The notes below the pieces were generated by a model. It had not been told where the DNA came from. It made no database searches and saw only the letters and a program-made list of their open reading frames with translations. From Edaphochlamys debaryana (taxonomy: Eukaryota; Chlorophyta; Chlorophyceae; Chlamydomonadales), in assembly GCA_016858145.1 (NCBI GenBank), contig JAEHOE010000088.1, positions 434,001 through 498,000 of the forward strand: a stretch of DNA of 64,000 bases. Direction: 5' to 3'. Below are positions 53,523 through 64,000 of this stretch, one piece after another (within the stretch, counting starts at the first letter, position 1; the number at the start of each line of letters is the position of its first letter). The translations under genes and the position numbers were made by a program.

Positions 53523-56500
53523 ATGATGCTCAAGCAGGGTCGCTGTCCTGGCGCTCTGCGCAGCGGCGCTCAGCAGCGCTCGGTGGCCCCGGCGGTCTCT
53601 CGCCCCAGTCTACCGACCCGCCGCGTCCACCAGCTGGTCGTGCAGGCCTCCAGCAGCCCTGTTGCGGAGGAGAAGTCTGCGTTCCCGTCGGGGCCATACC
53701 CCATCCCTACGCAGCCTCTTCCCTACCGCTATCGCGATGCTGAGCCCTGGCCAACGGCTGAGACCGTGAGCCTGCAGCCTCATGACCTGGAGAAGGTCCC
53801 TTATGTGGACCTCATCGTGGCTGGCGCGGGGCCTGCGGGCATTGTGGCGGCAGCTCGGGTGGCTGAGGCGGGGTTCAGCGTCTGCGTCGTCGACCCTGAC
53901 CCGCTCGCGCACTGGCCCAACAACTATGGCGTCTGGGTGGACGAGTTCCAGGTGCGTGCCTGATGTGCGCTTACTTGCACGCCCAGCGCCTGGTCAGCGC
54001 GGCGGAGGCCGAATCGGCATCTCCACATGCATGCGTTCGCGTTTTCGCTTGCGACGCCTCACAAATTGCTTCACGCGTCACCCCACAACCCGTAGGCCAT
54101 GGGCCTGGAGGAGTACATCCACATCGTCTGGCCTAAGGCCAAGGTGTGGCTCCACAACGGGCCGGACGGAGAGAAGTGAGTGGCTGCCGCCAGCTCTTTG
54201 GGCCCCCGACCCTACCACCACCTGCCGGGGCTTGGACATGTCGCTAGGCTAGTCCGTGCTAAGGCGATAGGCTGTGAGGGGCCGGAGCGGCAGGGGCCAA
54301 CAGGTCACGGCGGTTGGAGGGCGGGTCGGACTGGCCCCACGTGCGGGCGGTCCTGGGGCATTCTGCGTCAGGTGGCGGCGGACGCCCGCGTTGCATCAAC
54401 ACAGAGGGCCAATGCCTCTCCCTTGAACGTGCGGGAAATCCTGGGTGTTGCACGTGGGGCGGGCAGGCGCCCATAACGATGCATTTGATACCCGGCCGCC
54501 AGCCTGTCACACGCGTTATCGCCTTACCACCGCTCCCTAGCGAGTCCTCGTCGTGTTCTCCTACATGCTACTCCCCTGCCTCGCCCCCAGGTTCCTCAAC
54601 CGCCCCTTTGGCCGTGTGGACCGCCCCCGCATGAAGCGCCTGCTGCTGGAGCGCTGCGCGGCGGCGGGTGGGGCGGGATGTGGTGGGGTGGGGCGGGGCG
54701 GGGCGGGGTGGAGTTTGAGTGGGGTGGGGTGGGTTGGAGTGGGGTGTGGTGGGGTGGGTCGTGGAGTGCGGCCGGGTGGAGAGCTTGGAGTGGGGCGGGG
54801 TGGGGAGGGGTTGTAGGGTGGGGTGGAGCGGATCGTGGAGTGGAGTGGGGTCGTGGAGTGGAGTGGGGTCGTGGACAGGGGTAGGGTGGGTCGTGGGGCG
54901 GGGAGTGTGGTCTAGGGAGGTGGGGCCATTGAGGATGTGGGTGCAGGGAGCGCATCTGCTGGAGCGCTGCGGGTGGGGCGGGGTGGGGTGTGTGGGCTAG
55001 GGCTGGGTACGGCGGCTTAGGGCTAGGTCGGTTGAAGATGGATCCATCTGGGGCGGGGGCTAGGGCTGTGCGCGCACGGAGACGGGGCGCCGGAGCTCTG
55101 CACAGCTGCGGGCGGCTGGGAGGCTGGGCATTGCGAACGAAGATGGGGGCTGGAAGGCCGGGTGTAAGGCTGCTGGAGCTTTGGGGCTGGGGCCTGGGGG
55201 TGTACGGAGGGCGTGTGCTGGAGCGCTGCGGGGCTGCGGGCGGGGTGGGGTGGGGTGTGTGGGCCAGGGCTGGGAGCTGTGGCTGAAGAAGCCGGGGGTC
55301 AAGGCTGTGGATTGGGTCGGGACGTCTTCGCTGCCGGTGATCGGGAGGAGGACTAGGGACGGGGGCGGGGGGCTGGGACGGGGCTGCGCGCACGAGGGCG
55401 CGTGCTAGGCTGCCGCGCGTCTGCGGCTGCGAATGATGGCACCGGTGCTGGAGCTTCAGCGCGGGGGCTGAGGGCGCGGGGCAGAGTTTTGCGTTTCCCG
55501 CTTGGGCTTGGGGTCTGGGTTGGGGACGTGGGTTCATGAAGGCTGGATGGTAGGAACGACCCTGGACAGACCCTGGCTTGCGCCTTGACGCCTAAGGAGG
55601 GGTGCACACGACGCGCTCAGTCCGGCGCCGTCCCCCTTTCACCTGCGGCCCCTCATCCTTCTCCTACCTCCCCCCTTGCTCCCTGCCTCCTCCCCAACAC
55701 AGGTGTGACCTTCCTGAACGAGAAGGTGGCGGGCTGCTCGCACGGGGAGGGCAGCTCCACCGTGGCCCTGGGGAGCGGCACGAAGGTGTGGGGGGCGGAG
55801 TACAGGAGGGGAAGTGAGGGGTACAGGGTGGCGTGGGTTCGGGTGGGTTTTGTGCCAGTCGCACGGCGGCCAGAGAGAAGAGAGGGCAGGGGAGGGAGGA
55901 GGGAGGGAGGGCAAGGTGTACCTGGGGAGCTGCAAGGCACGGGGGGAATGGAGGAGAGGGGAGGAGGGCAGAGGAGGAGAGACTTCGCTGGCGGAGGCGG
56001 CAGGTCACAGGGCAGAGGGAGGGGCAGAGGAGGCCAGCATGAGAGACGGGTACGGGGGCCCCTCCCCGCACGGCCGCAGCGCTCACGCGGTACGGTGTGA
56101 CGGAAAGGAGTCGGAGTAGGGGGCCGGGCCCAAGCGTGCTACACCGGCGCCGTGCCTTCACCAACCGCCTGGTCCATCCTGATCCCCAGATCCGCGGATC
56201 TCTCATCCTGGACGCCACTGGCCACTCGCGGCGGCTGGTGCAGTACGACAAGAAGTTCGATCCGGGCTTCCAGGTGGGGGGCCTTGGGGGGGCAAGGGGG
56301 TGAAAGGGATGGGGAGGGTGCCTGGGGCGCAGGTGAGAGCTGTGCAACAGTTCTGCAACCGGGCCTGCATGCCGCTCCGCCGTCTGACGCCCTCCTTGCA
56401 AACGCCCTTCCTGCGGGCAGGGCGCCTACGGCATTGTGGCTGAGGTGGAGTCCCACCCCTTCGACGTGAGGAGGGGAGAGGGGAGGGAGGAGGAAAGGGG

Positions 56501-59500
56501 AGCGGCGGGGAGGTTGGAGGAAAGGGGGTTGAAGAATGTTGACAGGGGTGGTGTGGTGAGGGCCGTGCGCGCGCGGGTTCTGGCGCGCCCCAAGGGTCCA
56601 ATGGGCCAAGCGGGGCCCAAGCTCGCACGTGAGCTTGCTTGCGAGCCCCGATGCAGGACGGCAATGGTGGGATTGTCGGCAATGTGTGGGGGGAGCGCGG
56701 AGTGCTGGCGCAGCACAGCACAGCACAGCACAGCGTGGTACAGTGCAAGGGAAGGCGGGCCCTGGCCCTGGAGTCTCACTCTCCCTCCTGGCGCCCCCCT
56801 CTACACCCCCCCCTGACAGGTCGACACCATGCTCTTCATGGACTGGCGTGACGACCACACGCACTCCTCCGGCCTCGAGTCCATGCGCAAGAGCAACGAG
56901 GACCTGCCCACCTTCCTGTACGCCATGCCCTTCTCCAAGACCAAGGTGGGCCCGGGGGTCCCGAGGTGGTTTCTGCAAGGGATGGAGGGTTGGCAGGGGT
57001 TGATCGAGTGGAAGCCTGGGGCGGGGTTCTGCCCTTATCGAAGACCAGGATCGAAGGGGGCCGCTAGGTCTGGTGGCGCCCTGTTGTGGTGTTGCCTTTG
57101 GGAAGGCCAGGAGGGGTGCCAGGGTGGTGCTCGGTCAGCAGGGGTGGTTGAATGGGGGCGAAGGGCGGGGTGCAGTGCCCTGCCCGCGTCCCCCTAAGCT
57201 CCCTCCCCCTCTAGCCCGCTCAGCATCAAACACCCCCCTCTAACCCCTCGCTGGCTGCCGCCAAACCTTCTCTTTGGCTACGGTTCGCGCAATTCGTCAA
57301 GCGATCACCCCCTCTACCCCCCTTCCCCCTGTCAGGTGTTCCTGGAGGAGACCTCCCTGGTGTCCCGCCCCGCCGTGCCCTTCCCGGAGCTCAAGGCGCG
57401 ACTGGACGCCCGCCTGGAATGGCTGGGGATCAAGGTGGGGTTGGGGGGGTCGACGGGGGCGGGGGCGGGTGTGTTCGTGTCAACGGGCAGGGCGCCCGCC
57501 TGGCCTGGGGTTGATGTGTCCGTGTCAGGAGGCTGGACACGCGGCTGGCCTGGCTGGGGATTACGGTGCCGGGGCGTGCGGGGATGGGCATGCGTGTCAA
57601 AACCCTGGACCCGTTTCCCCCCCGCCCCCGGCCCCCAGGTGACCAAGATCGAGGAGGAGGAGTACTGCCTCATCCCCATGGGCGGGGTGCTTCCCAAGCA
57701 CCCGCAGCGCGTGCTGGCGCTGGGCGGGACGGCGGGTGAGGGGGCGGGCGACAGAAGAGGGGACCCAGGGGCGGCGCGGGAAGGAGGGGGCTGGCGGAAG
57801 CGCGGCAGGCAGTGGGATCCACGGGGCCGGGTCATGCGCCAGGCGCCAGGCGCCATGGTTGACCCTTCCCTAACCCCTTCCTCCGCCCAACCTGCAGGCA
57901 TGGTGCACCCCTCCACCGGCTTCATGGTGGGCCGCATGCTGGGCGCCGCCCCCCTGGTGGCGGACACCATCATCGAGCAGCTCAGCAGGCCCGCGGACAG
58001 GGCGGCGGACGCGGGTGGGTGTGGAGGGGTGCTGGGTCCGTGTGTGTTTGTTTGGCTAGAGGGAGAGTGCGGCTCACCAGGCCCGCGGACAGGGCGGCGG
58101 ACGCGGGTGGGTGTGGAGGGGTGCTGGGTCCGTGTGTGTTTGTTTGGCTAGAGGGAGAGTGCGGCTCACCAGGCCCGCGGACAGGGCGGCGGACGCGGGT
58201 GGGTGTGGAGGGGTGCTGGGTCCGTGTGTGTTTGTTTGGCTAGAGGGAGAGTGCGGCTCACCAGGCCCGCGGACAGGGCGGCGGACGCGGGTGAGGGGGG
58301 GAGGGGAGAACGGGCGGGGAGGAGAAGGGGCAAGGAGGGAGACGAGGGGGGCGGCTCAGCAGGCCCGTGGAGAGGGCGGCGGACGCGGGTGGGTCTCACG
58401 GGTTGTCGAGGTCGGGGAGGGAGGTCGGGGGCGCAGGCTGGAGTCTCACCCAGGGGTGGGTGGGGGGCGGGAGGGGGCGCTTGCAGGGGTGCCCCGGTGG
58501 GTAGGGGGCAGGCGAGACCAACCCGTTCCCCCCCATCACCCCCCCCTGTCAGGCATGGCCACGCGCCCCTCCTCCGAGGAGGAGGCCACCGACATGGCGC
58601 ACCACGTGTGGAGGGCCATGTGGCCGGTGGAGCGCATCCGGCAGCGGGCCTTCTTCGTGTTCGGCATGGACGTGCTGCTGACGCTCAACCTGTTTGAGAT
58701 GCGCCAGTTCTTCGCGTGAGTCAGGACTGGGAGCAGAGCGCGGTGGGAAACGGGGAGGTTGATTTGTCGTTGTTTCATGTGTTGGTCATCGTTATTTACT
58801 TCCTTGCATGAGGCGGACGCGTGCGGGCGTAGTAGGGGCGTGGAGTCTGGGCCTGAACCTCCGCCTCCCGCGCTCATCCCACGCATGCCCCTCTCTCCGC
58901 CCCCACCCGTCCCTCCCTCCTCCCCCCCCGTCCCTCCCTCCCCAGCGCCTTCTTCTCCCTCTCCGACTTCCACTGGCACGGCTTCCTTTCCACGCGCCTC
59001 AACTTCCAGCAGGTGGGGCCGGGGCCAGTCTGTTCGCGCTTGAGCGTTGGCATGTGGGTTGGAGGCTCGCAGGGCAAGCCGTCGTCCGTATTTGGAGACT
59101 TGCTAGAGACACTCGTCCCGCCATTACCCGCCATCAACATCACGCCTGCGCCTCCATACCGCCTGTTCCTTTAACCTCTTACCCCACCCCTTTCCCCCAC
59201 CCCCTCCCCCAGCTCATCGCCTTCGGCCTCTCCCTCTTCTCCAAGGCCTCCAACGAGGCCCGCTTCAACCTGGTCCGCAAGGGCATCCCCGGCCTCATCT
59301 ACATGCTCGTCGACCTCACGCGCACCCTGGGCCGCGGGTACTACCCCGAGGCGCTCTCGCTCAAGGTGCGTGCAGTGGGCATGCGTGGTCCGCCACTGAT
59401 CGCGGGGATGGGAGGAGGGCCGGTTGGCGGGGGGCCCCGGGATGGGCCACCGACTCTGGACCCCCACACGACCGCAAGGACCCGCAGGACGAGCTAGTGC

Positions 59501-59943
59501 TGAAGGGCCCCTGGCACTGCCAAAGCTGTCAAAGCTGTCAAAGCCCAAAGCCCCTCCGTCCCCCCCCCCGCTCCTTCCCTCCGTTGGTCGTCACCACAGG
59601 ACCGCAAGGAGCAGCTAGACGCTTCGGCCCCCTTGTGCCTACTCAGCTCGAGCAGCCGGTCCTGCGTGCCTGATCACCCCTTTGCCCTCCCCCCTCGGCC
59701 ACCCACCCCCCTCCACAGGACCGCAAGGAGCAGCTGGCCCTACCCATGACACTAACCCCAAACTCAACCCCGTCGCCCCCCCTTCCACAGGACCGCAAGG
59801 AGCAGCTGGACGAGCTGGCCCGCAAGACCGCCGCCCTCCAGGCCTCCCAGCAGCAGCAGGCGCTGCCCAGCGGCGGGGAGGCGGGCAGCAACACCTCGGA
59901 CGCGGCGCGGGAGCTGGAGAAGGCGCTCACGACCTCCAAGTAG
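53523..59943 (+). CDS. LCYB: Lycopene beta-cyclase, chloroplast
   Basis: FAD/NAD(P)H-dependent enzyme closing beta-ionone rings of lycopene to give gamma- and beta-carotene in the plastid. Fourteen exons (53523-53951, 54096-54175, 54591-54667, 55703-55785, 56190-56273, 56421-56465, 56820-56945, 57336-57434, 57639-57735, 57898-58014, 58553-58715, 58946-59012, 59213-59365, 59791-59943) join in phase to 590 aa. Residues 1 to about 50 are a basic, Ser/Arg-rich transit peptide. Then come the dinucleotide-binding LIVAGAGPAGIVAAARVAEA, WPNNYGVWVDEFQAM (beta- rather than epsilon-type), LDATGHSRRLVQYDK, FMDWRDDHTHS, FLEETSLVSRP, GMVHPSTGFMVGRML and FFVFGMDVLLTLNLF + FHWHGFLSTRL. The C-terminus has a charged tail beyond plant enzymes. 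A TGTAA signal lies at 60349-60353. Introns carry repeated copies of donors and acceptors; one upstream acceptor (59719) would add 24 in-frame codons. Confidence 0.96.
54668..55702. repeat. G-rich LCYB intron 3 with repeated exon-end copies
   Basis: This ~1.03 kb intron is strongly G-rich on the plus strand (GTGGGGTGGGGCGGGG repeats at 54668-54900). It contains copies of the exon 3 end CTGGAGCGCTGCG at about 54958 and 55219, each again followed by a GTGGGG- or GGGTGGGG-type sequence. Confidence 0.8.
57978..58389. repeat. 92-bp tandem repeat spanning the LCYB exon 10 donor
   Basis: The exon end CCCGCGGACAGGGCGGCGG + ACGCGG|GTGGGTGTGG at 58014 recurs at 58106, 58198 and 58290 with period 92. 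A diverged copy ends near 58389. Each unit includes about 25 bp of exon sequence and a donor site. Confidence 0.93.
59595..59830. repeat. Repeated acceptor and exon 14 start of LCYB
   Basis: CACAG|GACCGCAAGGAGCAGCT occurs at 59600, 59719 and 59791; a weaker relative (CGCAAGGACCCGCAGGACGA) lies at about 59474. The last is used in the 590-aa model. The 59719 site is 72 bases upstream, in frame and stop-free. Confidence 0.9.
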
Positions 59944-61089
59944 AGGCCCAGGCCGGGCCCTGGCCCGGGCCCACATGGGGCCCAGGCGAGAGCCCCAGGT
60001 GGGGCCCAAGGGCAGGCCCAGCAGGCCGGAGCCCCGCACGTGGCCCGCCCTGGAAGAGGGGCGGCCAGGAGGGGCCGGAAGGCTGGGGGCAGTCTTCTGC
60101 AGCAATGGACGCTGCCATCTGGCTGAGAGCTGTTGCCGGGTACAAAGGATCGGGCGCAGGAGGGGCAGAGCAGCGGCTGTGGATTGCATTCTCGGGAAGC
60201 GAATGGCGAATGGTCAGCGTAGCATGGCCGACGAGAGAGGTTTTGGCGTTTGCCTGGCGTGAGTCATTGCTCATGGCGACTTGGTAATCGCTGGGCTATT
60301 GAGCGACAATGAGAGATACCGGTATGAGCTGGCCGGGTACCGTAACGTTGTAATCCGGTCCTCGGGGTTTTGAAGCCCGAGGGCGGACAGGCATTGAGCG
60401 GAAGGGAGCGGTGGTGCGAGGGCAGAGCATGGAGAAGGCTGCCCTGGGCACACTCAGTTTTGGACGCGAGCACGAGGCTTAGCACGATTCACGAGTGAAG
60501 CGCGTGCCACGGATGAGGAAGGCTTGTGCGAGGGACGGCGGACGTACTGTGTAGGAGCTTGAAAGCGCCAGGAGTGGCGCGCATTACATGGCGCTGAGTC
60601 GTGTCTACGTTGCAGAGTTGTGTGAGGATAGTTGCTTGCTCGCCCCTAGGGCGGAGGTTTGGTGCGCCTCCGCTTCTGCGGTTGAGCGAGCAGTGTCGGT
60701 CAGTTGTTTGGGGGAGGGGGGCAAGCGATACGGGCAACCCCATGGGTTGTGTGGGGATGGCTCCTCACGCCTCGCCCATCGATGTAAGCCTGGAGCCCTG
60801 GACGCCGATCTCGTCATGTCATTAGGCAGCCGCCATGACCCGCCCTGCTGTGTGCGGGGCCCGGGTCCGAGTCAGCAGGCATGTTCAGTGGTGGCGAGTC
60901 GGCACCACATCCACCATCGGAAATTCTTGGGAGCTGGGGAAGCGGAAGGCAAGGGGGGAGAGGGGAGCCTGTACCTAGGCACGGCCTGACCGGTAGCCGG
61001 AGCATGCAGGCGACCGAAGGCAGTCAGGGAGGGTCAGGGCCTCAGTTGTCACGGGAAGAAACGGGAAGAAACGGGAAGAAACGGCAGAT
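59944..61089. other. LCYB 3' region and spacer
   Basis: Contains the LCYB 3' UTR with TGTAA at 60349-60353. No further gene was recognised. A (CGGGAAGAAA)n decamer run at about 61053-61083 sits just before the LINE fragment and may mark its insertion edge. Confidence 0.5.
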
Positions 61090-61092
61090 TGA

Positions 61093-62277
61093 ATAGGCCT
61101 TTCTGCGCTGCCACCGGGGCTAGAGCCCCCGCCCCGCCTCCGGCGGCGCTGGACGCTTCTGTACAAGCGGCGAGTCTTGCGGGGTGTGCTGCGCCTCGGC
61201 TCGGCCAATGATGGCGGCTTTGACCGCTCGACCCTGGCGGCGGCGTTGCAGGACGGCGTGACGGCCCTGGAGCGCTTTGCGGCACTCCTGGCGCGCCTCC
61301 CTGCGGGCTGGGTCGAGGCGGCGCGCGCTGCGGCGGCTGGCGGACCTGCCGCAGCACCCTCCGCCGTGGCGGCCTGGCGGGAGCTGCTGGGCGCTGTGGG
61401 GTGGCGCTGTGGTGCTGCCGTCGTCCCCGCGGCCTCTCTGACCGTGCGGGCAGCCACGCAACTGCAACTCGGGCCCGCGCTTGACGTTCTGGCCGCCAAG
61501 CACGGCGCCTTTGTGGCTCAGGCGCTGGGCCTCGGCGGCGCCCCAGCCCCTGCTGCTGCCCTGGCCACACTGCGGAGCACGTTCACCCGGCTGTGGCGGC
61601 TGCGGTGGGAGAACGAGAACAAAGAGCCGTTTTGGCGGCTGGCCCTCAACGGGTTCTCGTACTTTGCTATGCACGAGCGGCGGCGGCGGGCTGCGGCGGG
61701 CAGGGCGGGCTCGGGAGGGTCGGGGGCCTCGGGTTCTGTGCAAGAGGGCGGCGCTGCGCCTGCTGGGTCAGGTGGTGGTTGTGGAGGCATGCCGCGTTGC
61801 CCTTGTGGACATGCTATGGATCAGGGCCCCCGGATGCATCACTTTTGGTTTTGCCCGGTCGCCCAGACGCTTCGTGACTACATGACCGAACTGGGGGGTG
61901 TCGAGTTCTCGGTTGCGAATTTGTGGTTGGTTCTACCCCCTACGAATGAGATTCAACAGCCTGTGTGGGATGTTGTTTGTTTGGCCGCGGTTGCGGCTAT
62001 GGAGAGAGGGCGCCAATGGTTGTATGGGGCGCGGTCTGGGTCTGGCAGGCGAGTGCGGGCCAGAACTGTGCGGCGCATTGGTGCTCGGGTTGTAGCTGAT
62101 TTTGTTTCGCGCCTCTGGTCCTTTGCTTTGCTGGGTGTTCGCCCGCGGGGCTGGGGCGCTGTGCCCGCAGATCATCCCTTTCTGGGCTCTGATGCCTTGG
62201 GGCGGGTGGTGTGCCGGGTGTCGCTCGAGGCTTCTGACTCTGACTCTGATTCCAGCTCTGCCGCCTCTGATGGGTGA
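61093..62277 (+). CDS. C-terminal part of an L1-type LINE ORF2 (5'-truncated)
   Basis: Open from 61093 to the TGA at 62277 with no credible start codon, as expected of a 5'-truncated insertion; reverse transcriptase and endonuclease domains are missing. RRWTLLYKRRVLRGVLRLG leads into a thumb/connection-like region with low-complexity Ala. The diagnostic part is the zinc knuckle CPCGHAMDQGPRMHHFWFC (CxCx12Hx4C), the zf-RVT type found after L1-like reverse transcriptases. It is followed by PVAQTLRDYM and NLWLVLPPTN. The C-terminus is Ser/Asp-rich. Codons are undamaged, so the insertion is probably young. Unlike the neighbouring genes it has no introns. Confidence 0.72.
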   Translation: MGLSALPPGLEPPPRLRRRWTLLYKRRVLRGVLRLGSANDGGFDRSTLAAALQDGVTALERFAALLARLPAGWVEAARAAAAGGPAAAPSAVAAWRELLGAVGWRCGAAVVPAASLTVRAATQLQLGPALDVLAAKHGAFVAQALGLGGAPAPAAALATLRSTFTRLWRLRWENENKEPFWRLALNGFSYFAMHERRRRAAAGRAGSGGSGASGSVQEGGAAPAGSGGGCGGMPRCPCGHAMDQGPRMHHFWFCPVAQTLRDYMTELGGVEFSVANLWLVLPPTNEIQQPVWDVVCLAAVAAMERGRQWLYGARSGSGRRVRARTVRRIGARVVADFVSRLWSFALLGVRPRGWGAVPADHPFLGSDALGRVVCRVSLEASDSDSDSSSAASDG

Positions 62278-62804
62278 CGTGTGATTTCGGTGTGATCCGC
62301 GCTGCTTGTCCCTTGGGCTAGGTGGTGCTGGGTGGTGTTTAATTGTTAGGTGACTCGCGCACGTGACAGGCTGAGAGGGTGGGTGCGCTGACCAGAAGAC
62401 TCTTTAGGACGGCTCCCAGCTTCGGTTGGGGGGCAAGGGGTTGAAGGGCTGCAGCCCATGCAAATCGGCCCTCGCAGGGGGGTCGGGCCTCTTGTAACAC
62501 ACCGCATCCTAGAGCCTCGGAGACTCGGCTAGAGACTCTGATTCCAGTTCTGCCGCCTCTGATGGGTGACGTGTGATTTCGGTGTGACCCGCGCTGCTTG
62601 TCCCTTGGGCTAGGTGGTGCTGGGTGGTGTTTAATTGTTAGGTGACTCGCGCACGTGACAGGCTGAGAGGGTGGGTGCGCTGACCAGAAGACTCTTTAGG
62701 ACGGCTCCCAGCTTCGGTTGGGGGGCAAGGGGTTGAAGGGCTGCAGCCCATGCAAATCGGCCCTCGCAGGGGGGTCGGGCCTCTTGTAACACACCGCATC
62801 CTTT
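62245..62804. repeat. 292-bp direct duplication of the LINE 3' end
   Basis: From the last codons (GACTCTGATTCCAG) to GCATCC the sequence is repeated almost perfectly at 62245-62511 and 62537-62804, separated by TAGAGCCTCGGAGACTCGGC. Only isolated substitutions differ (for example CAGCTCTG/CAGTTCTG, GATCCGC/GACCCGC). Confidence 0.93.
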
Positions 62805-62812
62805 CTGGACAG

Positions 62813-64000
62813 TGTCTGTCACCGCGCTTCTTAAACACACCGCGCCAACCACTTTGCACTGCAATGACGTGTTCTATCCGAACGAACAGGGGCGACACGC
62901 GCAGCGCTGGCCTTGCGAAAGCTGATGACCGCGAGCACGCAGGGTTTCTTGCACAATCGCGTTAACCTTCTGCAAGCCGAGCACGGCAGCTTAGTATTTA
63001 CAAGCATATGCGCATTACTGAGTCGAACAAGCATCGTGCAGGGACGACGGCGTCGACAGAACCCGACAGACAGGGTCGCAACTCGCAAGTCACCGCGGTA
63101 ACGCAAGCATCGGTGATTGGAATGACAGAGCCCTCTCCTCGCGTCACAGCGCTTCTACATGAAAAGGACGTAGGTAATCTGCTCGGCACCCGCCTGCATG
63201 TGGAGCGAGATGTGGCCTCTGTCCTCTGTGCCTCGGGCGAGGCAGGCGAACGACGCCCGCGTGGCCAGACGCCCGTGTGGAGCCCTTGACCGAGGAAAGG
63301 GTGTGGCGTTTGTGCGCTCTGACCGTCTTCGCAGCCTAACTAAGGATGCCGCCGCACACCGCGCGCATTCACCCCCCTGCCCTCCCCCACGCCCCTCCTA
63401 CATCCACGCCCTGCCCCTGGGCCCCATCTGTCCATTCAGTCTATTGTATGGCCGATCGACGAAGCTCCAATAGTGCAGGAGCGAAGGCGGTGAATGAGCG
63501 TGACGTGGGCAGCAGTGCTGATGTGTGAAATTGAGTCATCACACAGAGTCGCGTGCGTTCCAGACCCTCCCAATGCAAATCCGCCTGATCCTTCCGCAAG
63601 TCCGCAAGTCCGCAAGCCTCACGGGCAAGCGGGCGGCACTGGCATCTGCAGACGAGTGCATCGCGTGTCGCACTTCTGGTAATTCCGATGACACACGGGG
63701 CACTCCTGACGTACGGCATGTCGAGCCGTCGGGAGTCCGCGCTGACTGTCAGCGTATCCCCACCAAACATTCTTACACAGGGCAAGAAATACAGCGCGTG
63801 CTTTTCACAATGCGCTTGTGACTGGGAACCGGCGGTCCGCCGCAGGTGTGCTCCTGAAAGAAACTCTCCGAATGAAACGCACGCCCCGATGAAGAAACGC
63901 AATAAAAGCTTTCCCTTCACACTGTTTCGTCATACCAAACATGATATCAACCCATAGACGTCTGTGAGTTGTGCAACACGTGCACCGACGGGCGACCGAC
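62813..64000. other. Right-end sequence without a recognisable gene
   Basis: Lower GC content than the rest of the window. No domains, splice chains or structured RNA were recognised. TCCGCAAG is repeated three times at 63593-63617. Confidence 0.4.

Larger units (their letters stand above)
61090..62812 (+). mobile_element. 5'-truncated L1-type retrotransposon with duplicated 3' tail
   Basis: Comprises the ORF2 fragment followed by a 3' UTR that ends TTGTAACACACCGCATCC. The tail is present twice in direct orientation (see the 292-bp repeat). TGTAA, the algal polyadenylation signal, occurs at 62493-62497 and 62785-62789. The left edge abuts a decamer run, and target-site duplications were not identified. 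Confidence 0.65.

Overview
This is nuclear DNA of a green alga, most likely a volvocine or Chlamydomonas-like chlorophyte. It is very GC-rich, genes carry many short introns with GTGAGT/GTGCGT donors and CAG acceptors, coding regions hold long Ala/Gly/Pro low-complexity inserts, a TGTAA polyadenylation motif occurs after lycopene cyclase, and the mobile elements (KDZ/Zisupton-type transposon, L1-type LINE, tRNA-headed SINE) fit that group. Species cannot be told from the window alone.

Layout. 0.1-0.7 kb (-): part of a gene that may belong to DUF4202. 2.1-6.2 kb (-): a bacterial-type histone deacetylase-superfamily enzyme. 7.1-9.8 kb (+): a dual-specificity protein phosphatase. 11.2-16.2 kb (+): PrimPol, with all catalytic motifs and the zinc motif. 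16.5-19.5 kb (+): an F-box-like protein. 19.7-20.5 kb: a SINE interrupted by a short insert. 20.5-35.5 kb: a candidate ~15 kb Zisupton-type transposon. It holds a Ulp1/C48 SUMO-protease gene (+, 20.8-24.9 kb), a block of minisatellites (24.9-30.9 kb) and a KDZ transposase gene with a SWIM-like zinc finger and Cys clusters (-, 30.9-35.4 kb), between imperfect terminal inverted repeats. 35.5-38.9 kb: no recognisable gene. 38.9-42.1 kb (-): an F-box/leucine-rich-repeat protein. 42.8-47.1 kb (+): a GT92-type glycosyltransferase-like secretory protein, with a second SINE in an intron. 48.5-53.0 kb (-): a DUF3431 secretory protein. 53.5-59.9 kb (+): chloroplast lycopene beta-cyclase (14 exons, 590 aa). 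61.1-62.8 kb (+): a 5'-truncated L1-type LINE with a duplicated 3' tail. The last 1.2 kb shows nothing.

Host genes sit largely as divergent pairs (HDAC/phosphatase, F-box-LRR/GT92, DUF3431/LCYB) sharing 0.5-0.7 kb upstream regions. They have no common pathway, though GT92 and DUF3431 both look like secretory-pathway carbohydrate or glycoprotein enzymes.

Two things stand out. First, the KDZ transposase, the Ulp1 protease and the array in which the transposase 3' coding end is copied into satellite DNA look like one large element with convergent genes. Second, in most intron-containing genes here, diverged copies of exon-intron junctions lie inside the introns. Some could be spliced in frame, and one carries a stop codon.
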